Shown one piece after another: positions 11,470-21,848 of a stretch of 64,000 nt of DNA (positions within the stretch are counted from its first letter, which is position 1; every line of letters begins with the position of its first letter). The position numbers and the translations under genes were made by a program. The notes under the pieces were generated by a model that worked only from the letters and a program-made list of their open reading frames with translations, searched no databases and was not told the origin of the DNA. This DNA comes from Miscanthus floridulus. Taxonomy: Eukaryota; Streptophyta; Magnoliopsida; Poales; Poaceae. The stretch is from positions 113,088,733 through 113,152,732 of the forward strand of contig NC_089588.1 of assembly GCF_019320115.1 (NCBI RefSeq). Reading direction: 5' to 3'.

Positions 11470-13923
11470 ATGGCTCGCACCAAGAACGTTGGTGGTGGCC
11501 CAGGTGATGATGATCGTAGGCCCCCGCCTCTCCAGCCTGCAGGATCGAAAGGCAAGTCAACAAAGCAGGTGACATCCAAGAAGCACAAGTACCTCGACGC
11601 AGAGACAGCGAGAGCAGCTGCAGTCACTGAGGCCGCAGACCGTGCCGAGAGAGGGGGCGCTCGCAGTGGTGTTGTCATAGCAGATCCACAACTCACACCA
11701 GTTCAGAGGGCAGCACTTGAGGAGGCTGAGCGTCGTCATGGTGGTCCACCTGGGACTGTCATGATGGCAGGATGTCGACTGGCTATTGAGGAAGCTCGTC
11801 CTCAGGGGGAGTCCCAGCACGAGGCACAGCAGCAGCCCCCACCAGCAGAGGCTCAGCCAGCACAGGAGACTCAGGAGGGTCAGCAGACCAAGGAGACCGA
11901 GCCGGCACCTCAGCTATGCCGCTCTAGTCAGACCAGTGCTACAGTTCCACCGGGGCCAGCTACACAGCGTAGGGGTTCATGCCCACCGCCCAGACCACAA
12001 GGTCTGCCTCTAGTGGTACACCTTGACTTGAGGGCCGCTATAGCCAGGCAGGTTCGCCAACTGTGCTTTGTTGAGTTCGACGTATGGTTCCCTTCGAGGA
12101 GGGATGAGAGAGCAGCTAAGGGGTTCTACACGCTGCTCCAGAAGGATTTCTATAATGCCTATATAAACAGTGGGGCAGTGTTCAGATCTCAGAGGGTCTA
12201 TAGTTTGGAGTCTATTGTGGCAGCAGTTGGAGAGCACATCCGCCCCTACTTGTCATATTTGCTAGGGCTCGCAGATCTGATTGGCCGGACAGGAGTATAT
12301 GTACCATCTTGGGTCCGGCAGTTCTATGCTTCACTCTACGTTGATCCGCATCACAACTTCATTCATTTTGCATTCAATGGCAGAGATTACCGGGTGATGA
12401 GCTTCAGGGCCTGGGAGATACTGAGGTTACAGGAGCAGCCTATAAAATTGCATGAGGTATGTTATGGATAGCAGGAGCCTCCCAGGCGACCTCATGGAGG
12501 GTTGGTGCCCCCTACAGATTTAGTGCGACATTGCTTCAAGGAGCCCTTTGGTGAGGGGTCGAGCAGGAACCCCAGTGACTTGACTCCTACAGCGAGAGTG
12601 CTAGAGGCCATTATCAGGAGGACATTGCTTCTCAGGTTAGGATACAGGGAGGGTCTGACTCTCTTATAGCTCTGGCTCCTTAATGCCCTGATGCAGCAGA
12701 CTGTGTTCAATATTTGGGACCTCCTTCTATCAGAGATGGAGGATACTATTGCTGAGGGCTTCAAGGGTCGCCGATAGCTTCCTTATGCACATTGGGTGAC
12801 ATTCTTGATGCTCAAGTGTGTGCAGGTCAGGACTCCTGAGTTAGTTGCCGAGTACAGGGCTGCCACAACAGAGTTTCCAGCATACAACATGGCACAGAGG
12901 ATCAGGCACAGCACTCCACAGGCACCTGCTCCGCCCAGCCGTCATCCAGATGTTCTCGAGTCAGTAGCTCAGCAGGACGAGATCATCAGAGGCATAGCCG
13001 CCACAGAGGAGGAGCAGCTCGAGGCCTAGCAGGGGATGACCGAGTCCAGTGATAGCTCAGATGATGACTATCAGCCGATTCCTCAGATGCCTCCACGACG
13101 ACATGATGCAAAGGCCGACAGTTCTAGCTCAGCACCACCTGCACCGTAGACGGACCCCGCATTGATTGCCATTCTTGAGCGGATGCAGCAGGAGCAGGCA
13201 CGATAGGCTCAGGAGACAGCTACCAACTTCGCACAGTTTCAGGCTTGTCAGGACGAGTTCCAGTGGCAGCAGCAGCTCCTTCAGCATCAGCAGTTACTTA
13301 TGCAGCAATAGCTCATGGGATTCATGTAGCATGTAGTGACAGCACTTGGGGCCCCACAGCCACAGTCTTCGCCCCAGCTTGCTCCGCCTGCCACCACTTC
13401 AACGACTCCAGCAATACAGCCCAACGGGCTTCAGAGTCAGGGATAGCCTCCAGCTCCATTTGCTTCACCTATAGTTCAGGTGTCCCAGTGGTTGTCTTCA
13501 CCAGTGGTAGCCCCGCAGTTCACGCCTCTTTAGACAGGCTTCACACCAGAGCAGTCTTCCTCGCTATTCGTGCCTAACACATCAGTCTCCAGGAGTCTTG
13601 GAGCATCTTTCAGCGAGCTGACCGGCATGCCTACTTCGCCACACATGCATACCGCCGGTCCTTCTACAGCAGCTCCAGTTGCAGTGACTACTCAGAGGCT
13701 CCCCTCATCTGTCGCCTCGTCAGATCCTACGACAGACATACTAGCAGCTTCACAAGCAGCACCAGCCCCAGCTCAGACCCAGACCGCTTCAGCGACACTT
13801 CCTGCTTCAGAGGGTCAGTCTATTCAGAGCTCAGGGTCAGATGATGATGGCGCCCAGTTCCATCTTGCTCCATGTACTTCAGCGCTCGGCTCATCCGCTG
13901 CAGCCCCGCCGACCGACCCTTAG
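11470..13923 (+). pseudogene. Third ORF (env-like position) with twelve TAG stops in frame
   Basis: The ATG at 11,470 opens a frame starting MARTKNVGGG. After a low-complexity Gln/Pro/Glu-rich part comes a conserved-looking segment (about residues 180-335, including FDVWFPSRRDERAAKG and WVRQFYASLYVDP). It resembles the domain annotated as 'putative plant transposon protein' in extra ORFs of large grass retroelements. Function is unknown; the env-like label is positional only. The frame holds TAG at 12469, 12667, 12775, 13027, 13147, 13204, 13309, 13327, 13444 and 13531, then 13921 and 13966. No TAA or TGA occurs before 14122. The stops sit in glutamine-rich context where CAG codons abound, consistent with CAG to TAG decay. 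The last open segment (13,570-13,923) is Ser/Thr/Ala/Pro-rich. Confidence 0.8.
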
Positions 13924-14418
13924 GTTTTGGTGTTTGATGCCAAAGGGGGAGAGGGTTTGAGTATGTAGACTCAGGGGGAGCGAGTTTTAGGGGGAGCTAA
14001 TTATCTAGTATTAGCTTATTATATACATTTGGAGTTTTATTTGTGTGATACACTATTACTTATGCATTCATGTGTTTACTTTCATGCATACTATTATATA
14101 TACGTGATAGTGTTATCTACGTGATTGTGATATATGACATGTGTGCTTTCTACTTTGCATTATTTAAATATCATATCACTTGTGTTATGCTCATTTGCCC
14201 TTGCTTCCACGTTTATATTCCGATGCAAATAAGCATTGTTATTAGTACTCATGCTTAATTCATATCCTTTGAGTACATTGTGTTGGCTTGGGTCATATAA
14301 GCTTGCCTAACACTTTTGTTCTTATTGACAAAAGCTTATATGAACCAAGTCCATCAAAAACCTCACTCTTTCACATACTCGAGGTGGTATTGTCATCAAT
14401 CACCAAAAAGGGGGAGAT
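13924..14418 (+). other. 3' untranslated region and polypurine tract
   Basis: T/A-rich sequence with no gene. It ends in AAAAAGGGGGAGAT immediately before the 3' LTR, the polypurine tract that primes plus-strand DNA. A second purine run (CAAAGGGGGAGAGGG, near 13,940) resembles it. Confidence 0.85.
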
Positions 14419-16000
14419 TGAAAGCATCTAGGCCCCTAGTTGGATTTCGGTGATTAATGTCAATACGAGATTACTATGACTAACGTGTGTTTTGCAGAGG
14501 CAATTGAGTTAGGTCATAGTAATGGTGATCGATTGGGCAATCGAGATGGTCATGCCCCTACGATGGAAATCGTTTTGGTTTTCAAAGGATGGACGACAAG
14601 GTTAAGGATGACTAGTTCTAAGTGTCGATTGGAGTTGGAGAGACACTTAGAGTAGTTTAGGACTTTGTTTTTTCCTTTGGCCATACTATTAAGGGGGTAT
14701 GAATGGGTAGCTTGACCTAGTTGAGTCTAGTGAGTTAGGTGTGGTGCACACTTGTTAAAACTAGCTCTAGGTAGCTCCTATGAATGCCTAAGATCCTTTG
14801 GAGCAAACTTCATTCACATATGATCGAGAGTTGGAAGTGAATGGAGGGTCAAATGCTGACCGGACGCTGACTCCGGTGTGACCGGACGCTGGCCGCAGGG
14901 TCCGGTCAGTTCATTTGATCAGCAGACAGCGTTCGGTGTGACCGGACGCTGAATCGGTTAAGTGACCGGACGCTGAGAGGCAGCGTCCAGTCGACTCCAG
15001 TAAGGTTCCAGAGAAGGGAATCTTTGACCGGACGCGTCCGGTCAGTACTGATCGGACCCTGAGGGTTCAGCGTCCGGTCGAGTCCAGTAAGCATCCAGTG
15101 AGGGTTTCATGCAACCGGACGCGTCCGGTCAGTGGTGATCGGACCCTGCCAGCGTCCGGTCAACACATTTCCACTGGTTCGCGGGTTGAACTGACCGGAG
15201 CGTCCGGTCAACATGACCAAAGCGTCCGGTCACCCCGTAGAAGCTCATAACGGTTCGTTTTTCAGGCTGCCTTATAAATAGAAGCTCCACTCGTGTGTGG
15301 AGTAACTTTTGCTCATTCAAACAGCTGAGAAATACGTTTGTGAGTGCCAAGAAGAACAAGGTCCTAGTGAGGTGATTGAGATTTGAGAATCCAAGAGAGT
15401 AGCCTCATTAGTGAATCAAGAGTAGTCAAGTGTGCATCCATCTTCTCATTAGGCTTTGCGTGGTCAAGTGAGAGTTCGTGCTTGTTACTCTTGGTGATCG
15501 CCATCACCTAGACAGCTTGGTGGTGATTGAGAGCTTGGTGATCACCCGGCGGAGCTTGTGGGTGACCCAACTCAAGTTGTGAGCGGTTTTGGGTGATTCG
15601 CCGCGACGGAGTGTCGAAGAATCAATCCGTAGAGAGCACTTGATCCTTGCGCGGATCAAGGGGGGGCTACACCCTTGCGCGGGTGCTCCAACGAGGACTA
15701 GTGGGGAGTGGCGACTCTCCGATACCTCGGCAAAACATCGCCGCGTTCCTCTCTCTCTTTACTTTGAGCATTTACTTTGAAATATTTACTTTGAGCAATT
15801 CATTACTTGTCTTTACATTCTTAGAATTGCCATGCTAGAGTAAGTTTGGAACATAGGTTGTAAGTCCTTTGTGCTTTAGTTTGATAGAAACACTTTTTTA
15901 GGCACAAGGGGTTAATTGGGCTATCCATAGGATTTGATTATTGCAAGAAAATTTAGAATTAGCCCAAATCACCCCCCTCTTGGGCATCTTGATCCTTTCA
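14419..16000 (+). repeat. 3' LTR of the SIRE-type copia element
   Basis: Same ends as the 5' LTR. TATA box at 15273-15280; the palindrome ACCGGACGCGTCCGGT occurs twice (15027-15042 and 15114-15129) against once in the 5' copy, because transitions broke one site there. CTACT follows directly. Confidence 0.95.
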
Positions 16001-16237
16001 CTACTCCTCTTACTACTCATACTACTACTCTTACTAATTGCTACTCCTAAGTGGTTGCTGCTCTTACTCTACTACTACTACTCTACTGCTACACTTACTC
16101 TACTCGACTACTTTCTACTTACTACTACTACTTGCTACTCCTAAGTGGCTGCTGCTCTTACTCTACTACTATACCACTCCTTCTCTGTTTTTTTTTTCTT
16201 ATATATTGCTGGTGTGTATTGGCTGTTGTTACTACTA
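16001..16237 (+). repeat. CTA-rich low-complexity tract, right part, with internal repeat
   Basis: Continues the tract from before the element. The phrase TTGCTACTCCTAAGTGG occurs at 16038 and 16132 (94 bases apart), each followed by CTGCTCTTACTCTACTACTA-like text. The phrase TTGCTGGTGTGTATTGGCTG near 16,206 matches CTGCTGGTGTGTAGTGGCTG near 2,633, so a larger tandem repeat spanned the site before the element inserted. Leucine/tyrosine-rich open frames here are artefacts. Confidence 0.75.
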
Positions 16238-16928
16238 CTACAGAGCAGTCTTTCCAAACACAGAGCAGTCGAATTGTGCTCTAATCTTTTCAAACACAAC
16301 ATTTGCAAGAGTAGTCTTTCCAAGGCCTCCAAATCCAACTATGGAAACTATGTCACCTTGCTTTTTGAACGTTGCATCTCCTCCCATCAGAATCTTGACA
16401 ACCTCATCTCGATCGTGCCTTATCCATACCAACAAGATTTGCCACTTTCTCATACCGAGCCAATAAACGAGGATCAACTGCAGGAGGCTTATGGACATCA
16501 TTGTTGACCTTGTATCTTTCACGCCGCTCGCCCACCTCAATGACACGCCTCTTGATATCTCTGTTTTCAGTAACAATCTTACGGCGAACCTGGAACTGCG
16601 AAAACAACTCATAGCTCCTACCAATGAACTCCTTGAAGCTGTGCGGCCAGGTGAACTCACTGCTCTTGCCGTGCACCATGAACGTGTCGATAGTGTCCTC
16701 TATGTCGTAGGACAGCTCCCTCAAATCCCTAGCCCAGATCTTGTCTTGGACATCGAGCTGGTCTGCCGGCGTGCTTGAGTGCTTCTCGAGGGCACCTTGC
16801 ATGCTCTCCAGCTCAACTTGTAGAAACCTAATCTCCCCCTTCTCTGCCTTGCGCAGGCTGAACTCTCCAACGAGGAGGTCACCGAGCTTGTTGATGACGC
16901 CCGGCAATGCCCCCATCACAACCTCCAT
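16238..16928 (-). pseudogene. Truncated NLR disease-resistance gene (CC domain and start of NB-ARC)
   Basis: NLR proteins are intracellular immune receptors. Reading leftwards from an ATG at 16,928 (MEVVMGALPG), the first 170 or so residues are an Rx-type coiled-coil domain, with LRELSYDIEDTIDTFMVHGK as its EDVID-like motif. The frame then breaks: near 16,412 four extra bases (a TCGA duplication in GCACGATCGAGATG) shift it, and NB-ARC resumes in another frame with P-loop GFGGLGKTTLANVVFEKI and QFDC. Homology stops at about 16,245, where the sequence passes into the CTA tract. RNBS, GLPL, MHD and all leucine-rich repeats are missing. Only about a quarter of a usual NLR remains, so it is a broken 5' fragment. 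Confidence 0.88.
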
Positions 16929-17035
16929 GGATCTGCTGTCCCAGGGCGATCGAGCACAAGGTGGCAAGATTGCTGTGTGGTTGTGGCTTTGTGCTCAACT
17001 GCACATGTCGTGCCTGTGCGTGCAGTGAGATGCAA

Positions 17036-17043
17036 CTTATAAG
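17036..17043 (-). promoter_or_regulatory. TATA-like box upstream of the NLR fragment
   Basis: On the minus strand CCTTATAAGT lies about 110 bases upstream of the ATG, a plausible distance for a plant promoter. The fragment seems to have kept its original promoter end. Confidence 0.4.
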
Positions 17044-17049
17044 GACAGA

Positions 17050-18439
17050 ACAAAACAGAGCCTGAGCTTGGAGCCTTGGACTCACACTCACTGGTAGGTG
17101 CTGGACAGCTGGTTGAAAATTGTGCCCAGGCAGCTGCTTGTTGCTGGCACAGTACACGCTGCCCTAGTCAGGACGACGATCTGACGGCAGTAAAAATCAA
17201 AACAATGGCAGGACGATCTGATGGGAGCATAAAAATCAAACCAACAGCAGGATTGTTGACCAATAAGCTGGGAGAGAATAGTCTATGTAAGGACCTTTGG
17301 GCATCAAGGACTTCAGGGTCCACGCCACTAGTACACTTGACAACTACCTGCGGCACAGTCCTGTCCACTTGTGCTTTGACGGTGTGGGAATTGGCCGGTA
17401 ACCGTGTGAGACCAAACACTCCTCCAGTCCCCAGAGACTTCTCTGCAATGTGTGTGTATCCTGTCAGTCCACCTGCTTGTACAGAAGAAATTGTCCATGT
17501 ACATTGCAAATAAGATTTCAAAAGATCAATATGTATGTACAGCAGCCCAATGTACCGACAACAACAATTTTAACCATCATGATATACTCTAATCACCATC
17601 ACCAATAATGGCCATTGGATCTACTCTATTTATATAACATTTCCTAAATCTTTTATTTTAAAAAATAAAAAGTAACCATAGATTTATATCTAAATTACAC
17701 GTATGTACCATAATAAAATATAATTTCAAATTACCCCCATAAATTGATACAGTAAGCACTAATTTTGAACTTAACATGTGGATAAAAGAATTGGAACAAG
17801 TAATAAAATGAAAAGTTAAAAGCCAATATAGTCTCATGATATCGTAAAAGGGATGTTACAAGAGATGATATGACTTCAACAAGATGCTAATTTGGACATG
17901 TTGGGGGACCGAATTTAGTGATTACATTATGTTTTGGAGCAATATAAAGACTGGATGTTGGATGTACCAAGTCCAATTTCATGATCAAGATCATAAATAA
18001 TTATGGCTGGTGGCAATTTGGTCAACTTATGCCTGTACAATGAGTCGATGGAAGAAGCTGACGACATTACTCTCGATAAGTTCAAAGCTGCAAATAGAAG
18101 GCGTGGCTGATATTTTGAAGATGACCACAACAATGAGTCAATTTTGGCTTTAAAGATGTTTTAGTATGCAAGCTTTACTAAAAAACAGGGGATATGTTGA
18201 CACAAAAAATTGTCCAAAGTGCATACAGACTGTGCCGTCAAGTTTCTATAGTCCGAAAGCATATTTGAATCATCTCATTTAAAGCCCAAACAAAGAAAAC
18301 AACGTATCGGGGCTGACACAGCCGAAACCGGCCTACTCAGTTCCCAAAACTGGCCAAGTCGGATTTAGTGATATTTCAGCATTCTCAAATGGAAGAATGG
18401 ATTGCACCGTTGTATTTGTCTCGTCGAGCTGATTGAAAA
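17050..18439. other. Unassigned intergenic sequence
   Basis: 17,050-17,520 is mixed-composition with a 145-codon open frame lacking any recognised domain. 17,560-18,300 is AT-rich. Nothing here could be tied to a gene or a defined repeat. Confidence 0.5.
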
Positions 18440-19205
18440 AACATATATAAATCGTCTCGTCCGACGCTCTGGGCGACCACTGCCGCAGCGCCACGTGTCC
18501 CTAGTCAAACAAAATCGACCGTTGCCGCCAACGGTCGCCTGCCATGCACTGACCAAAGCATCGAACCTGGCCATCGGACTCCACACAAGGAGGGTCTGAC
18601 GCAGTCCAGTAAGGTCTAGAGAGGGTTAAATCAGTCGGACCTCGCTCTCGGTCTCTGTTAGCGCGCGTAGGAGGACCGTCGGACCTAGGGTCAGCCTAGT
18701 CCGACGCCCCTGTTTTCACTCCAATCAAGCGCAAACACTTCACCCTTGCTCAAATATGCTAACCACCAAGTATATCACCTTGTGCATGTGTGTTAGCATA
18801 TTTTCACAAACATTTTCAAGGGTATTAGACTCACTAGAATCTAAATGCATATGCAATATGTTAGAACATCTAGTGGCACTTTGATAACCGTATTTCGATA
18901 TGAGTTTCACACATCTTAATAATATGGCTATCTATCCTAAATGTTGTGATCACACCCACTAGGTGTCTTGATCACCAAAACAAAATGGCCCTATCACATA
19001 TACCTTTGCCTTGAGCCTATTTTATTTTTCTCTTTCATCTTTTCCAAGCCCGAGCACTTGATCATTTCCATGGCCATCACTATCATCACGATCATCATCA
19101 TTTGCTCCATCACTTGGAATGTGCTGCCCTATCTCATGATCACTTGGAGCAAAGGGTTAGCCCTTAGGGTTTCATCAATTCACCAAAACCAAACTAGAGC
19201 TTTCA
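18440..19205 (-). repeat. Copia LTR remnant, minus strand
   Basis: Read on the minus strand it begins TGAAAGCTCTAGTTTGG at 19,205 and matches the start of the LTR fragment at 53,233 over several hundred bases (shared phrases include GTTATCAAAGTGCCACTAGATG and AAAATATGCTAACACA). Left of about 18,730 its U3 motifs are GTCGGAC-type instead of GACCGGAC-type. The 3' part of the LTR is missing and the left limit is uncertain. Either a truncated solo LTR or a deletion product. Confidence 0.75.
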
Positions 19206-19570
19206 AGGGTACAGCTTGTCTTATTTTGGGTCGCTATTTTTGACTTTTTAATAAATGTCCCTACAATTGTCAGATAGTCATGTTTCCCGGCTCATATAGT
19301 GAGTTATGTAATAACTTGCCCCTCTAGTTGGGAGCTTGTGCAATGCTTGTTATAATAATTTGCCCAAGGTTGCAGGTTGTCTTGTTTTGTGCCGCTACCC
19401 TCATCTTTTAATAAATGTCTCTAGTTGGCAGTAAGCCATGTTTCCTGTTTTTTTTGTAATGTGTTGTATAATAACTTGCCCCCTAATTGACAGCTTATGC
19501 AATGTTTATTGTAATAATTTGTCACTCCACGTTGCAGCTTGTCTTGTTTTGGTCCGCTATTTCCTTTAGG
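19206..19570 (+). repeat. Tandem repeat, 161-162 bp period, a little over two copies
   Basis: The phrase RCTTGTCTTRTTTTG starts at 19,214, 19,375 (as GGTTGTC) and 19,537. Between copies the order is the same: a CGCTA phrase, TTTTAATAAATGTC, CATGTTTCC and ATAACTTGCCCC. The block begins directly at the end of the LTR remnant. No coding content. Confidence 0.75.
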
Positions 19571-20037
19571 GGTTTTAGTACCTTTATGTAAATACTATAT
19601 AATAAATTTATTATACTCCCATGGTAACATTTAATGTGTATACCATGTAAAAACTTTAGTATATTTTTGGAGTAGCAAGTTTTGTATTACATGGTAGCAA
19701 CTTTTTTCATAAATCTCCTAGCACATTTTTGCACATAAATTGCTACTAAAATAAAATTCTTTGAAACATAGACAAGTGGGCTCTAGTTTTGTTCGCCTCA
19801 TCACGTAGAATATACCGGTGCAAACAAAATTTAAAATGGATATATCATTCAAAAGTTATAGATATTTAAATAAAATGTTTTATTTTTTCTTCCGTCAGCA
19901 TGCATGCATGCAATGTCAGAGGGGGGGGGGGGGGGGGGGGTTGAGGGAGTGGGAGTGGGTCGACAGCATGTGGCTGTAGACCTTTGGTCGCGCACTTCTC
20001 TGGCAGCGCGACAGGTCGCGCTTTGACCCCCACCTTG
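19571..20037. other. AT-rich intergenic DNA with a 20-base poly-G run
   Basis: No gene. A G20 homopolymer occupies 19921-19940, just after CATGCATGCATG. It may be a true microsatellite or an assembly feature. Confidence 0.6.
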
Positions 20038-21018
20038 AAAAAAATCCATTATACTTCTTTGAACTATTGCCACAATATGTTTCTGTCCTTATTAAATTCT
20101 AAAGCCAAACATCGTACCTCCTGATCTATCAAAACCGTTCAAATTACCTTTCTGATGTAGTTTTGAGCAGTTTTGAAGGCGTTTTATTCATTGTTTTAGT
20201 TAAAAAAATCAGTAAGTACTTGATAAGGTTTTCAAACTACACAAAATGTCTCTACGCTTTTAGAAAAACCAACAAAAAATCTGGAGATATATTGAGATAT
20301 GAAAATCCAAATAAAATATTTATAGCTCATGAAATAACTTTAGTTGCGGGAACTACTGATTTAGAATGAAATTTAACTATTCACATAATTCTTAGGAAGA
20401 GATTAACTATTATAAACTAATGTTAGTGGATAGCGTGGCCCACTGATGTAGACAACTAAATGTATGTTAGTGGATGATGTGTCTCGCTAACGTGGATATC
20501 ATAATTGCTTGTGCTAGTGGACTTTAATTGCAAGTGATAGTGGACTGCTGAGGTGAACACCTTGCATGTCAAGATAATATTCTAGTGGAATTTAAAATTA
20601 TAAGAGAGATAGATTTGTGCCATACAAAGTTTCTTAAACAAGTTTATTCATTGATCGCAATCATTTTGGCATTTTCTAGTTATTTTTCCATTTTCATAAA
20701 GATAAACCTATTTTTTTAGTTTCTAAATTTTCACAAGCTCTAAATATTTTATTTGGATTTTAAGTATCCTAATCGATCTATCTCCAGATTTTTTTATTTT
20801 TTAAAAGCATAGAGACATTTTTGGTGGTTTATTAAAAACCTTATCAAGTAGTTACCAATTCTTTTGAAAAAAATACAAAACTGCTGCAAACTAGGATAGA
20901 GAGGTAACTTAATTTTTTTTAGAGTTCAAGGGGTAAGATTGTCTGATTTTAAAGTTCAAAGAGCAAAATCAAACTATAACTATAGTTCACAAAGGTAGCT
21001 AGAATGGACATTTTCCCT
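20038..21018. mobile_element. Long-terminal-inverted-repeat DNA element (MULE- or foldback-like)
   Basis: The two ends are inverted copies: left phrases such as AGTACTTGATAAGGTTTTC, AAATGTCTCTACGC and AAAATCTGGAGAT (20,213-20,290) reappear reverse-complemented at about 20,770-20,860. The outermost ends (TTGAACTAT...; AATGGACATTTTCCC) also match loosely, giving arms of roughly 300-350 bases around a centre of about 250 bases. No transposase. No convincing target duplication was found, so the exact ends and family are uncertain. Confidence 0.65.
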
Positions 21019-21394
21019 TTCAGCGTCCGCCCTGTGAAGCCATAATTGTAGTGGGCCTAACATCTTCGCGTATTTTGGCGATCCAACGAGGCGCAGCATC
21101 TGCCAGACCTGGACAAATCAGGCACGTGCAATGCCCATGACCTTCGGCACCTTCTAAATTGTGCAAAAGGAAAAAATGGTTTCCACCGGGTCTCAAGAGC
21201 CTGCCTTGCTGCCCGCGCAACATCATGAACAGTAGAGGTGGGGAGTGGGGATAACATAGTAACACATCAACAAAAGACAACATTCATATGCAAGGGCGAA
21301 GGTATATGTTTGAGTTTATGGGGTGCAAATGCACCCCACAAAAAAAATATAAAAACTAGTGAGTTTGATTAAAATTATCAGTGCATAATCTAAC
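21019..21394. other. Unassigned; possible gene fragment on the minus strand
   Basis: An open stretch on the minus strand (21,020-21,283) has no recognised domain. The rest is non-coding. Confidence 0.35.
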
Positions 21395-21798
21395 TGTCGA
21401 TGCGGGACCCACAGGATACCCCGCAAGGAAAGGAGAAGACCTAGCCTAATTAGGATTCTTCTCCTGTAATTTTAGTAGCAGTATTACTCTGTAATCCTAC
21501 TAGGAACTCTCATCAGTAAACCGACTAGGACTCTGGCCTCTTGACTATATAAAGGAGGGCAGGGCTCCTTAGATCGGGGGTCAAGAGAACAATTGTACAA
21601 CACAATACTTTACAATCAATCCAACGCAAAGGCCAATGCCGACTGGACATAGGGCTATTACTCGATCTACGATCGAGGGCCCGAACCAGGATAAATCGAC
21701 TGTCTCTTACGTTAACCGTCGAGTTCGGCATACGCTGAAGCCCAAACATACTGCCCTGGGTACCCCCGTGGCAGGCTATCGGTGGTCAAACATTGACA
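21395..21798 (+). repeat. 5' LTR of a Ty3/gypsy element (404 bp)
   Basis: Begins TGTCGATGCGGG and ends AAACATTGACA. TATA box TATATAAAG at 21546-21554. The primer site follows directly. No matching 3' LTR is present in the window. Confidence 0.85.
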
Positions 21799-21800
21799 GC

Positions 21801-21816
21801 TGGCGCGCCAGGTAGG
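21801..21816 (+). other. Primer binding site of the gypsy element
   Basis: TGGCGCGCCAGGTAGG lies two bases after the LTR. This type of site is common to grass gypsy elements of the Tat/Retand group. Confidence 0.75.
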
Positions 21817-21848
21817 AGCTTTCGGCGACTTTGCATCCGAGAGCTCGA

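Larger units (their letters stand above)
2727..16000 (+). mobile_element. Full-length Ty1/copia element, SIRE/Maximus-type
   Basis: A 13,274-bp retrotransposon with two LTRs (1,583 and 1,582 bp, both TG...CA), a CTACT duplication on each side (2722-2726 and 16001-16005), a tRNA-Met-type primer site after the 5' LTR and a purine tract before the 3' LTR. Order is gag, protease-integrase-RT-RNase H (copia order), then a third ORF. Two-zinc-knuckle gag, long LTRs and an extra 3' ORF fit the SIRE/Maximus lineage. Gag is open; pol and the third ORF are broken. By eye the LTRs differ at about 40 sites (about 2.5%), nearly all transitions, suggesting insertion around one million years ago at usual grass rates (inference). 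Confidence 0.95.

Noticed and set aside
11470..13923. Reassigned TAG codon (genetic code change) as explanation of the TAG-only stops
   Set aside because: This is plant nuclear DNA with normal stops elsewhere; C-to-T change at CAG explains it more simply.
16038..16507. Leucine/tyrosine-rich open frames on the plus strand
   Set aside because: They come from the CTA tract and the antisense of the NLR fragment.
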